A stretch of DNA of 64,000 bases from contig JANDJZ010000085.1 of assembly GCA_027943245.1 (NCBI GenBank), positions 1-64,000 of the forward strand, given 5' to 3'. The DNA is from Acanthamoeba sp. SK_2022b (Eukaryota > Discosea > Longamoebia > Acanthamoebidae). The position numbers and the translations under genes were made by a program. A model generated the notes under the pieces. It saw only the letters and a list, made by a program, of their open reading frames with translations. It did not search any database and had not been told where the DNA came from. Within the stretch, counting starts at the first letter, position 1. Each line of letters begins with the position of its first letter. Shown one piece after another: positions 24,905-35,552 of this stretch.

Positions 24905-25842
24905 GATGTGGAGGGCATCAACAAGGGCGAGGAGTACGTGGTGAAGATATACAATATGGACATGAGCCACGGGCGATTCCGCGACCGGGCCAAGTACGTG
25001 GATGGCGAGTTCCGGTACCGGCACACGGCCACGCAGAACTCGCGCAAGGCCATCAAGGTGTGGGCCGAGAAGGAGCTGCGCAACCTGAAGCGGATCACCA
25101 ACGTCGGCATCCCGTGCCCGCGGCCGGTCGTGCTGCGCAAGAACATCCTCCTGATGACCTTTATCGGCAAGGACGGCGTGCCGGCCCCGCGGCTCAAGGA
25201 CGCCAAGCTCTCCGACGACAAGCTGCGCGAGATGTACATGCAGTGCATTCTCGCCATGCGCAAGCTCTACCAGGAGGGCCAGCTCGTCCACGCCGATCTC
25301 AGCGAATACAACATCCTGTACGCGCCCTGCCTTCTCCCTCCTCGCTCGCTTGCGCTCACACACGACAAATGGCGACGTCGACAACAATTGGCAGATACTA
25401 CCGAAGCAAGCTGTACTTCATCGACGTGTCGCAGGCGATCGAGAGCGACCACGAGAACGCGCTCACGTTCCTGCAGCGGGACTGCGAGGTGATGACCAAG
25501 TTCTTTGTGCGTGAGGGCGTGGAGAACGCCATGTCGACGCAGGAGCTGTTCAACTTCATCACCGACCGCTCGATCACGTCGGACAACATCGACGCCTACC
25601 TGGAGGAGGTGCAGCAGCGCGCCAGCAGCGACCACACGCAGACCTACGAGGAACAGCTGCAGGCCGGCGTCTTCTCCAAGATGTTCATCCCGCGATGCCT
25701 CAGCGACGTCAAGAACCCGGCCAAGGAGATCGATGCCGTGCGAGGCGGCAAGCCTCTGCTCCACGGCTCCGTCACCGGCCTGCGCAGCGACCTCAGCGGC
25801 ACCAACACCTTGCCCGAGATCCTCAAGGACCGACCAAACTGA
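23387..25842 (+). CDS. RIO-family atypical kinase (RIO1-like)
   Basis: RIO kinases act in late cytoplasmic maturation of the 40S ribosomal subunit. A 15-nt first exon (MTEAQ) joins VARGFVVGSQAAS. The N-terminal region repeats an acidic-Leu-Gln pattern twice (DDYQLALRLQREFDEQ, DADFALALALQAEFAK) resembling ubiquitin-interacting helices, then an acidic Tyr-rich stretch (DEEDDDYDDYDSDYQER). The kinase part has VVSCGKEAHVYH (RIO P-loop), EEYVVKIYNM (catalytic Lys), RYRHTATQNSRKAIKVWAEKE, LLMTFIGKDGVPAPRL, VHADLSEYNIL (catalytic Asp) and LYFIDVSQAIESDHENA (metal-binding Asp), closely following RIO1 order and spacing. It ends in EILKDRPN. One acceptor is formed directly by a (CA)n tract. Confidence 0.92.
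24843..24901. repeat. (CA)n microsatellite forming a splice acceptor
   Basis: The tract ends CACACACAG and the AG is the acceptor for the RIO exon beginning GGATGTGGAG. Confidence 0.95.
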
Positions 25843-26032
25843 ACGTCATCATCAAACACCACCAACCAAGGTGGTGGCCCGCGTGTAGGGGTTGTCTCAA
25901 AAAAGCAAACTTTACTGTAGAAGCGGTTACGTGAAAGCGTAGCAGTTGGTTTGGTGGGGTGTTTCTTCGACGTGGCAGAAACGGCCAGGTGCCCGAGGCC
26001 ACGACGAGTTAATGGACGACTAACCAAGCAGC

Positions 26033-26632
26033 ATGGCCACGACCTTTACGGGCTACAGCCCTCGAACAGAGCTCAGTGGCGAACGAGGTATCGCGGGAGA
26101 GGAGAAGGGATCAAGCAGTGGCTGACGGCAGTGCACGGGGGGGGGGGTCGACCAGCAGGTGGGTCCGAGTGGCCGCTGCTGGGAGCGGTCTTGCGGCAGG
26201 ACGCGGTGCTGGTGCAGCGCCTTGTGGCCGAAGGAGCCCGCTCGAGGCGTGACGCTCATGGCCGCTCCGAGCTACATGCGCTGGCCGACATACAGATCGG
26301 GCCTTTCCCCCAGCCACCACAAGACAAGACGTGGGCCGTCCAGAGCTCTTTGGCGTGCATGCCTTCTGTGAGGCTCTGGAAGCAGCTCATGGCCGCTTGC
26401 GCGAGCCCTAGCAGGTGGACTTCCCTCCCCTAACTGTTTTGTTTTCAACACACGTGTGGCCACTCAGCGATCGCGTCTGTGTCGAACTTCGTGAGCAGGT
26501 GTGACGGGAACGGCGTCACTCCGTTGCACTTGGCCTGTGCTCGCGGCAACTGGCCGGTGGTGTTCTTCCTGGTGCAAGGTTGAACGACCCCGAGTGGCAG
26601 ATAGCCTACAACACGCTGGGCTGATGGGCGCG

Positions 26633-26694
<62 letters not shown>

Positions 26695-28282
26695 GAAGAC
26701 ACGTAAGGAGCGTGGACGTGGTGGACAAGGACGGGGAAACGCCGCTTCACCACGCAGCTCGGCACGGCCATGAGGCCATTGTGAAGATGCTGGCGCGCAA
26801 AGCCAACACTCTGGCGGTGGGCAAGAACGGCAGCGCAGCCGAGGTAGCCCTGGTCACGCACTCGCTCTCTCCCACACAACAAACGCAAACACTTGGGAGC
26901 GGGGTGGCACACACAGGTGGCGAAAGAAGCGGGGCACGAACAGTTGGGGGAGTGGGTGAAGAGGTGGAACTGGGAGACTTGTCCTATGTTGACCATGCCT
27001 ACCGACATACTGGTGTGCATCATGGAGCGCCTGGAACCACATGACCTATGCTCGGTGGCACAGACGTGCTCGGTCCGTATCCAAGGCATGGACGCTCGAC
27101 TGAGCCTTCTGAGTCAGAGTCTGACCTGTGGCTGCCTCGGGGACCAGATATACTCAACGAGGCGAGCAGCACCGACTGCGTGTGGCAGCAGTTCTGCAAC
27201 CTCCGATGGCGTAGACTTGGGGGCACTGAGGGTCAGTGGTGGAAGGAGCGCTACCTGCTTTGGCTTCGAACGCATCTGAGCCAGGCCAAACTCGCATCCG
27301 GTGCCGCACCGGAACGGCGAGGCGACCTCTGCGTACATGTTGATGTACTCGGCGACCGGGGTGAGCTCCCCCCCAAACAAATGCGGCTTCATTTGTTCTC
27401 TCACCACGCGTATCACAATGATCTCCTCAGACGTGGGCAAGACGGCGTTCATCCACCGCTACATGTGGAACGAGTTTGCGAACAACGCTGGCCTGGACAC
27501 GATTGCTCGAGTCTGCAGCAAGGCCCTTGAAGTGGACGATCGTCTGGTCGCTCTACAAGGTTGGAGATCCCAGAGCTTTCCTTGTTCGGGCCGGCACACT
27601 AACTCGTTTGATGCGGCTCAGCATCGGTGCGCGACGTGCCACCCCCCGCCAAGAGGGATGGCCGCTTCTCGGTCCTGGGAGACGTGACTGTGCGCTCCCC
27701 AGACGTGCATGGTCTGGTGATCCTCTACGACATCACCTCCCGCGCCACGTTCGACAGCGTTAGGCCGCTCGTGGAACAGCTGCGCAGAAGCTATCACACC
27801 TTGCCTCCGTTCATGCTGGGTGCGAGCAAGCGGGCACCGGGCCGGAGCTTCCACGAGAGCTGACAAGTAGAGGCGGGGGGGGGGGTGAGCAGTGGGCACA
27901 AAGCGGGACGCGGGTGAGCGTCGGCGAGTGGCGCCCGACGAAGGCCGAGCCATGGCCACCGAGGTGGGAGCGCTCGACTGGCGCGAGGCGAGCAGCCTGG
28001 ACGGCATCGGAGGTGAGGCTCCCTTCCCCTCACCATTGCAGTCCCAAAGGACTCACACCATCACCACCTCTCTCCCCCTCTCAAGTTTCGGAGACGTTCC
28101 TGGCGCTGGTGCGCGCCCTGCTTCCCGACAGCAAGAGGAGCGATTGGTCGACGCCGCGCAGGGTGGACGGGTGCTTCATGCCCAGCAGGGCGGTGCTTCA
28201 CCGCATCCGCCTGCAGGCAGCCATGGAGCGGCGAGGACACCGGGGCGGCCAACTGGAAGGGGATTGGCCCGCTGCATGGTGA
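26033..28282 (+). CDS. Ankyrin / F-box / Ras-like GTPase fusion protein
   Basis: Ten exons close in frame (26033-26087, 26159-26414, 26499-26578, 26695-26843, 26917-27072, 27114-27360, 27431-27559, 27622-27819, 27893-28012, 28086-28282), giving 528 aa. Ankyrin repeats come first (WPLLGAVLRQDAVLVQRLV, GNGVTPLHLACARGNW, DGETPLHHAARHGHEAIV), then an F-box (PTDILVCIMERLEPHDLCSV) with a Trp-rich follow-on (CVWQQFCNLRWRRL). The next residues of the same exon enter a small GTPase domain: P-loop GDRDVGKT (split by an intron), GLVILYDITSRATFDSV, and VGTKRD (the G4 motif as TKxD), then ASSL. The switch II position carries PPPAKRDGRFSV instead of DTAGQE, so Asp and catalytic Gln are missing. It probably works as an SCF substrate receptor with a regulatory or pseudo-GTPase module (inference). 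Confidence 0.88.
26635..26692. repeat. (GT)n microsatellite forming a splice acceptor
   Basis: The tract runs straight into the acceptor TAG at 26692-26694 of the ankyrin/F-box/GTPase gene. Confidence 0.95.
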
Positions 28283-28324
28283 TGAGAAGGAAAGAAGAAT
28301 CTTCGGTGAGCTCTGGCTTGGGTA

Positions 28325-29550
28325 TCAGTTGCCGCCGCCGGAGATGGCCTGCTCCTTGGCCTTGTGCAGCTGCTCGGCCTTCTTGTTGAACTCGTCGGTG
28401 ACCTTCTGCACCTCGTTCTCGAGCTTCTTCATGTCGTCCTTGGAGATGGCGTCCTTGTGCTTCTTGAGGTCAGTCAGAGCCCCCTGCCTCGCCCTACGAA
28501 TCGAGTTCTTGACCTCCTCGCTCATCTTCGCGGCCTGCTTGAGCAGCGATTGCCTGTACTCATCTGTCGCCCTACCACAAGCATGGCCATGCATTAGCAA
28601 GGAGGGGGAAGGCCTCCGCGCGTGTGTCTTTATCATTGCCATTAGGTAGTCGGCGGGACGCACTTGGGCAAACGGACAATGATGTTGTCGCCATCGGTCT
28701 GCGGGTTGAGGTCCATGTCGGCGTCCCGCAGCGCCTCTACGATTTTTTTCATTTGCTGTGGTACGCGGTGTGTAGTGATGTAGTGGGCTCAGCGATGCGA
28801 CCCCGCCTCCATGAAATCGTTTGAGTCATCTACGTGCCTCCTTTTCGAACGGGGTGATCGCCAGCGTGAAGGCGTCCTTGACGTAGACGCTGCCCTTCTT
28901 CGCCAGAGGCGCTCCCTCCACCTTGATTCGGTTCAGGATCTCTGTAGAGGGAGCCAACACATGCAGAACACAACGGCGGCGAACGTTAACCGAGACCCAA
29001 GGAGAGGTGAGGCCAAGGCGCGTGCACACGGACCAGTGTTGGCTCTCCCGACGCGAAGCTTGGCGAACTCTTCCGTCAGCCAGTCCACAGAGCGCTGCCG
29101 TGGAGGAAAGCAGCGGTTGAGCTTCGCGGTCCCGGCCAAGAGTCACAACGATAGTGGCAACACGCACCTTCATTTGGGAGGTGAGGGAGTCCTTCGTTTG
29201 GGCCATCAGTTCGGAGACCGACACGGCAGGACCATCGTCTTCCTTCTTTCCTACACCACCCAATTAGTCGTTCCTGCCTTAGTTTTGCGCATGAGTTGGA
29301 ATGCAGAATAAATCGTAGAGGAACCTTTGCCGCCCTTGGCGCCCTTGGCATAAGGAGCGCGCTGTGCCCAGTCCAGCGAAGCGGGGGTAAAGTGCTCGCC
29401 ACAATTAATCCTGCTCCCGCGCGAGATGAGGGGCGTGCTGCAGCTCCGCGCATGCGTGCACACAGCTGCTGTGGACAGACGCCTGGTGGCATTCCTGGCC
29501 GCACTCGAAGCCGAGCAGATCGCCAACGATGGTCCAGCAGCTCTCCTCAT
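28325..29550 (-). CDS. Ribosome recycling factor, mitochondrial
   Basis: Releases ribosomes after translation termination in organelles. The start at 29550 gives MRRAAGPSLAICSASSAARN, an Arg/Ala/Ser-rich matrix-targeting sequence. Later exons read SVSELMAQTKDSL, RSVDWLTEEFAKLRVGRANT (domain I helix with the conserved LRxGRA), ILNRIKVEG, LAKKGSVYVKDAFTLAITPFEKE (domain II beta region), KKIVEALRDADMDLNPQTDGDNIIVRLPK, and the final exon ATDEYRQSLLKQAAKMSEE, NSIRRARQGALTDLKKHK and QKVTDEFNKKAEQLHKAKE. This is the full L-shaped RRF order. The stop is at 28325, only 42 bp from the stop of the convergent upstream gene. Confidence 0.92.
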
Positions 29551-30322
29551 TCGATTTGACGCTTGATTTTCTTTTTTTCTTCTACTTCCTTTTTCTTTTG
29601 TCTTTTGGCAAAGACAATCCAGCTCATGCAGTTGAGCCGCTTGGCCATTGTGACGAATACAACTGATGCCTTGCGTTCTGCTGCTTTAGCTGGGCCCTCA
29701 GCACTGTTTCATGCACTGATCATCCTGTCCTTGCAACAGTGGCTGATTCTAACAACTTTCTTGTGGGTGCAGTTGATGATGAGAGATGAGATTACTGGAA
29801 GTTCATGGTGAGCAGTGTGCTGTGAGTGCCTGGAGCTTCCATGCTTGAGTGTAATGGCAGACTTAAACTGGTACCAAGTACACCACCTCAACTGAGAGCA
29901 GCTGCAGAATTAAGGAACTCTTTATGTCAATACCAAAATAACCTTCAAAACTGAAACCACCATCACCACTGTGACCTCCACATGTCTAAAAACAGCTTGT
30001 GCTTCATGACACCCTCTACTGCCAACTCAATGCCCTTGCAGTCCAGTGATACTATACTACTATACTGGACCTCTCATTCAAGAAACTCTCCAGGGCGAGG
30101 GCACTGAGAACATTGTCCTTGCCCTTGGAAGTGGCACTTTAAAATTTGATTCACCCAGTTCCCAGCAAAAGCCATACTTCAACTATGCTTGAACGCAGTA
30201 AATCATGCTTCTTTTATTACTTGTAGGTGCCATCATTTAACACACATGAGATTATGGGTCCCGCAATTTACAAAATCAAATATTATTTGAATAAATTAAT
30301 TTTCCATCGTCATAGAAGGTGA
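29551..30322. other. AT-richer intergenic segment, possible decayed coding sequence
   Basis: Base composition drops clearly below that of neighbouring genes. One plus-strand frame from about 29855 to 30195 reads MADLNWYQVHHLN, then with stops TLYVNTKITFKTETTITTVT and ILYYYTGPLIQETLQGEGTE. It is interrupted several times and matches no family I recognise. 30190-30320 is very AT-rich and lies just downstream of the DUF229 copy A stop. Confidence 0.4.
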
Positions 30323-32863
30323 TTACCCGCCCTGGTGACTCCAAAGAATGCGCGACTTGGTGGCGCCGTCCCAGAGCGAACAAGGACAGGCATGCACGTT
30401 GATGCCGGCCTCCTTGCAGTTGCGTGAAGCCATTGGTCGCAGCAGGCTGTGCGCCCAGGGCCGTGCGCCAGCAGCGCCGGCCAAGTCTGCCACGGTCTCG
30501 TAGACGTCGAGCCCAGTGACCAGCTTCTGCGTGTTGCTCTCCAGGTTCGTTCGGCTCTCCTTGGTGAGGATCTTGTTGGGAGCGATCACGTACAGCGCCG
30601 GCAGCCGTTCCTCGAGTGGGCTGTTGCAAACATGCGTTAAGATGACTCCCCTACACGGAAGAGAGAAGCGGGGGTAAGTACCCGTCCTTGGTGACGTGTT
30701 GCTTGCCGTAGCCGATGCCGTGATCCGAGGCCAGGACGACAACTGTGTTGCCGTCGGCCAGGAATCGCGGCAGGTGCTCGACCAGATCGTCGTCCATCGT
30801 TCTCAAGATTCGCATCGACGGCTCGTGTCTAGGGTTGCGACACAATCACCCGTCAGCAGGGGGCAATTTCGAGATACAGACCAGTTACAACAGAGGGCGC
30901 GAACCCTTCGGCAAAGTCGAGGTAGGCGAAGCGGGGCACATCGTGGTAAGTGTCGTGGAACAGGGAGCCCGAGTCGAGCACATACTGATGCGCATAGCGT
31001 GCTGCGAAATGCTCCCTCCAGGTTAGAACAACTCGCTACTTTTCGACAGTGTGGTTGGTGTGTAGCCGTACTCTTCAAGCAGTGTTCGAAGGACGAACCA
31101 TGATTGCTGTATCGTAGGTTGCAGTAGACATCCTGGAAGTGCACATCGGTCCAGGGTCGGGACACGAAGTCGTCGTACACGAAATTAACAGAACTGTTCG
31201 TAGTAACCTTGTAAGCCAACACAAGCAAACTCTGATTGTGAACGAGAAGACGCACCGAGAGCACATGTCTCTGGCCGAGTAGGTGAGGTAGCCATGCTCG
31301 GACAGGACGTCCCACATCCACACGCCCTTCCTTTCGTTCACCCGCAGCACCTTCTGCTCCTGAGGGAATGGTGTCCCTTCGAAGAACGCCTGTGTCGCCG
31401 TGGTGCACACATCACGCATCACGAGTCAGCGCAGGTCACGTTGGTGGCTCGTGACGCGTCATCGTGAGGCCAGTCGTCGGATGGGGGGGGGGGAGGAGGA
31501 GGAGCGTGGTCGTGCCTGGTCGTCAACGAACGGGTAGCCGGAGAAAAAGGCGTAGCGATTGGGAGGCGAATAGGCGCCCAGTGTGCCGAAGAACTGAAAA
31601 TCGAACACGCTGAATCGTCGGTCTGTATCGCTGTTCATCGAGTCAAAGAGCTCCACTGTCTTCGGCAAAGCTGCGCCGCAACACCGACCAGACAACGTCA
31701 GAACATGTTTTGGCTCCATCATCGATTGGTCTTGTCTGTGCCACGAACCTCGAATGAACTGGGCGCGAGATACGGCGTCGATCATCATGACGACGACGTT
31801 AGGCTGGTGATGCACGCCACGCACTGTGAGTGCATGTGCGCAACGGGATGACGAGAGACAAGAGCGGGCAATGATGATACCTTGCGCGAGGTGGAGCTGG
31901 TAGAGTTGTGGGCGAGGACCTGTTTGTAGGCTCTGTCGTTGGTCATGGGCACCACAACGAGCTCCTCCAGCCCCTTGCAGGTGAACGTGACGTATTGCAC
32001 GCTGCCCACTGCCAGTGTGGTTCAAACGAATCAGCCAAACTGTGGCCAATCCCTCCTGGCGGAAATTAGAAACCTTGAGGTATCTTGGAAAAAAAGAAGA
32101 GCTGGTCGGGGTTGACAGTCGTGGTCTCCTGCGACCATTTGATGGTGGCCGGTTCAGAACACTTGGAGAGAAGCATGCGGCCCCTGTCGCGCAGCTGGTA
32201 GTTGCCGCAGTTGCCCGTGCGGCAGCACCCGCTGAAGCCGGTGAAGCCGTCGAAGCGATTGCCCACCCAGAAGTCCCTCTTGTAGTCCAGCGGCAGCGGC
32301 AGCACACACTGGCCGCCCTCCGAGCTCTCCAGGCCGTCGGCCTTGGCCTTCGCTCTCAGCCGTTCGCCCTCAGCTTTCTTCTCTGCCTCGGCGTCGCCAG
32401 CTTTAAGTCGTGGCAGCTTGAAGCCGGTGCTGCTCATGTCGATCGACTCCAATTCAGGCTGCTGTTGTTGTGGAGGAGTTGTGTCGTCGTTGCCGTCTCC
32501 AGCACCGTCGCGGCGAGTGTTGTAGTAGTTCTTGGCCCACTTAGTGTAGCCGATCTCCGGCGGCTTGGGCGCGCCCTGCACCTGGTCCTCGGGCAGAGGA
32601 ATCTGTTGGCGGAGGATGTCGAGCTGGCCTTGCAGGTCCTGTTGCTTGGTGAGCAGCTGCTCAATGCTGCGCTGAAGCTCGAGCCTTTCCTGGCGCTCGC
32701 GTTCATCGTCATGGCTATGTAATGGCTTGTCGGACCCAAGTGTAACGTCGAGGGCCCCTGTCGTTCGAGATGCGGCGAAGAGTGAGAAGACCCAGACGAA
32801 GAGGACGCAGGTCACCACCAGCTTGAGGAAGAGTTTGTAGCGGGAGCTGGAAAGATGCCTCAT
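30323..32863 (-). CDS. DUF229 sulfatase-like type II membrane protein, copy A
   Basis: N-terminal MRHLSSSRYKLFLK followed by a hydrophobic signal anchor (VVTCVLFVWVFSLFAA) and a coiled-coil stalk (ERLELQRSIEQLLTKQQDLQ) gives Golgi-type II topology. The lumenal part has a Cys-rich segment (GFSGCCRTGNCGNYQL) and the alkaline-phosphatase-superfamily core of DUF229: PNVVVMMIDAVSRAQFIRG (metal Asp plus candidate nucleophile Ser), FDFQFFGTLGAYSPPNRYAF, VWMWDVLSEHGYLTY, FVYDDFVSRPWTDVHF, LDSGSLFHDTYHDVPRFAYL and VVVLASDHGIGYGKQH (SDHG metal site), then ERLPALYVIAP. About eight introns. Tandem paralogue of copy B. Substrate unknown; the family is thought to act on sulfate or phosphate esters. The C-terminus (KSRILWSHQGG) differs from copy B. 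Confidence 0.85.
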
Positions 32864-35552
32864 TGAGTAGTCTGTGGCGCGATATGGTTTGTGGAGTGAT
32901 GTAAAGCGTGTGGACCAAGCAGAGAAGTGACGGTGCAGATAGGAGGAATAGAACAAGCTGTATGTGACAGTGCCTTGAAGTTGAGGTGTTGTGGCGTTAG
33001 GAGACTTGTGGTGCAGTCAAGTACCAGGGGCAGCGCGCTTGGCGCTGTGGGCCACTGCCCCGCAAGCTTAGCCTGTTCATCCCGCACAAAGCTTGAATTG
33101 TAGATCGGTGAGCTGTTTCTGAAGGTGCGGGCATCCGGGGTACGGTAAGTTTCCGTCAACGCTGTAACTCCACTCGGAGCAATTTCGCCCCACTGGTTGC
33201 CCCCTTGAACACTCCTCAGTCATTGGCGGCAGATGCATGTTCGCACGTCCACAAAAGGGTGCCCTGCCGTATCTCGCTGGACTAAACAAACCGGTTCTCA
33301 AAATTAAGCACGTTCCACTTATCCATATTTAGCCTTGCCTGCTGGTTTTTGCGTGGTTGTAGGCTTGGAGCTTGGCATGTTGTGGGCCAACTGTACACCA
33401 GTCAGAGTTGCAGAAGGTTCTTTGCCAGGTGACATGAAGTGTGTACATGGTATTGCCAGAGGTCCAAAAAGACTGGCATGGCAAAACAGCACTATCTGGT
33501 AATCTCAAGGAATTTGTCTGTGCACAATGAAATGGATTTTACTCAGGGACACTCGTCATTTAGATGTGATGACAAGATGTTATGATGTTAGTGTAGAGGA
33601 TTTGATCACCACAAAGTTGTTATGTTGTAAATGGTGGGGCAGTCCCAGATTTACCAGACCAAAAAACTGGTGTAAGGCTAATGTGCCTTAAGCTCCCTCC
33701 ATTCTCGCATGCCTGTTCCCAAGTCATGGATGCATTATGGAAACAGGTTCACTTACTCTTTTGGAGGTCTCATTGATCATAACCAGGGCAAACATCTTTA
33801 CCTCCTGTTGGTGGTCCCTTGGGATGGGATGGGCTGATGAAGGAATTGGCTGGTGTTTAGCCTATTGGCATGAGATCAGCATTGGCCAGTGTTGATTGTT
33901 CTCACTATTGGAGTGCTCATAAAAAAGTGACAGTGTATCTTTTTCATGAAATGGGTGATAAAGTGGTGTCATGCATCGTGCTTAAGAGTAAAAAGAGAAA
34001 ATATGTGTATTGCAGGTGTTGGAAGATCTCTTTGAGTGTACGTCTAAGTTGGGTGGAAACAACACAAGCAAGAACTGAGCCAATGGGTACACTGCCCTCA
34101 CCATGGTCAGACCAGCGACCAACAGTGTACCTCTTCCTCTGCACACTGATGATCTGTGCAATCCAGAAGTCCTGTGTATCCTCATCAGCGTGGACAGCTA
34201 CCCAACGTCCAGGAGCAAAGTTGAAGTGCTGGGGCCAGAAGGCAGAAGAGAGGGCTGGCAAGTAGAGGATTGGTGTTAGGGTGAGCAGTGACCAGCAAAA
34301 ATGGAGTTATCACAAGTAGGGAGGGAAGAGGTGGTCAAGGCTTTGTGAGCTGCACAGATGTTCAGAGTCAAGAAGTGAGGGGCATGGTAGTAGCTATAGA
34401 ACTCAGCTCTGACTTTGGGTGTGGATGAATGAGAGAGCTCCTGGTGTGCAGAGTGCCAGTCCAATGGTTGCAATCAGATTGGCAAGGGAAGAACCTTGTG
34501 GACAAGTCAGTAGTTCATAAGAAATGGAAAACATTAGGTTTTGAGTGACCTGGCAGGCCATGCACAGGGAAAGTGAGCCAGCTATGCACATTGAGAATTG
34601 TTGACAAATAAAACTTCCAATGCATTGGGATTTGTCAACATTGATGTGCATCACCAACCAAAACTCATGAATGTCTCCTGATCAGTAGCTTGCCAGTCTT
34701 CATTCAACTGCCACTTGCTACAACAAATGCTCATGGTGTCACCAAGGAGACCATTGACACCCTTTTGCACTCCTTTGGCAAGGTTGCTGCAGCAACAAGG
34801 CTGAATCACTGCATCACCTCAAGCTAGGAGAAGCAGATAAAGAAGTGGCCACGACAGCAAAGAAGCTGTAGCAGGCATGAAGAAGGACAATGGGAGTGAC
34901 ATGGCCCCAAGGTGGAAGCAGAGCTATCAACCTCAGCTCACAGTGATTCTTCAGAAGATGCTGTCCAAGCCTTCCACCTCCCTTATCCCCCAATGTGCAT
35001 TATTATTCTAGTGCTCAACAACCACCAATGTGCATCAGGAACTTGATACACCCATTCAGATGCACATCAAGATTTTTATCTGTCAATGTCACTGATGTGC
35101 ATCCAGAGTTTTACTTCTCATCCCTTGGTTTTCAGGTTTTTTTTTCTCCCCATATTCTCTCTCCTACTTTGGTTACTGTTTACATGCACAACTTCACAAT
35201 CCACATTGGCAACCACCAGCTCAGCATCCAGGATGCTGCCAAACATACCTCTACTTCTTATGGTGTCAGCTGCAACATCAGCTCTTCTCCCTCCAACATC
35301 ACACACGTAGATTGGGCCTTGTTTGTTTGTTGTTTTTGTTGACTTAGTTACTGCTGATGCAGTGTTGACCTTGTGATTTGAACCATTTGGTGGTGCCATG
35401 GAGGTAAGTATGTTCAGGGTGTTGAGAAGGTAATTGCAAAGTGGAAGAGGTAGTGGTTGTGGTTGGTGCTCGGCCATTGGCTTAGCATTTCGCAGACTGG
35501 CCTTGCCGGAACAGATGCACGGTTTTATTTCTTGTTTGGGCAGGTGCACTAC
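32864..35552. other. Low-GC island between the DUF229 copies, no intact gene
   Basis: Nearly 2.7 kb. From about 33300 to 35550 the GC content is visibly lower than in the surrounding genes and codon structure is broken. Minus strand 33944-34261 keeps a 105-codon open frame (PQHFNFAPGRWVAVHADEDT..DFWIAQIISVQRKRYTVGRW) that reads like real protein. Plus strand 34700-35342 holds further broken frames, the longest (34995-35342) with VTVYMHNFTIHIGNHQLSIQ. A short motif ATGTGCAT, in either orientation, recurs between 34640 and 35100. The segment 32864-33300 has normal GC and may include the copy A 5' region. A decayed mobile element or inserted foreign DNA is possible; I saw no terminal repeats or transposase motifs. 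Confidence 0.45.
33944..34261 (-). pseudogene. Candidate gene fragment of unknown family
   Basis: A 105-codon frame with aromatic and acidic spacing typical of folded proteins (GRWVAVHADEDTQDFWIAQI), in otherwise non-coding low-GC DNA, with no flanking exons that I can join. It may be a relic of an inserted element. Confidence 0.3.

Noticed and set aside
24790..25387. Val-Cys-Val-Cys and His-Thr-His-Thr frames around microsatellites
   Set aside because: Translation of (CA)n/(TG)n tracts that lie in introns of the RIO kinase gene; the same applies at 6.6, 19.9, 26.6 and 51.7 kb.
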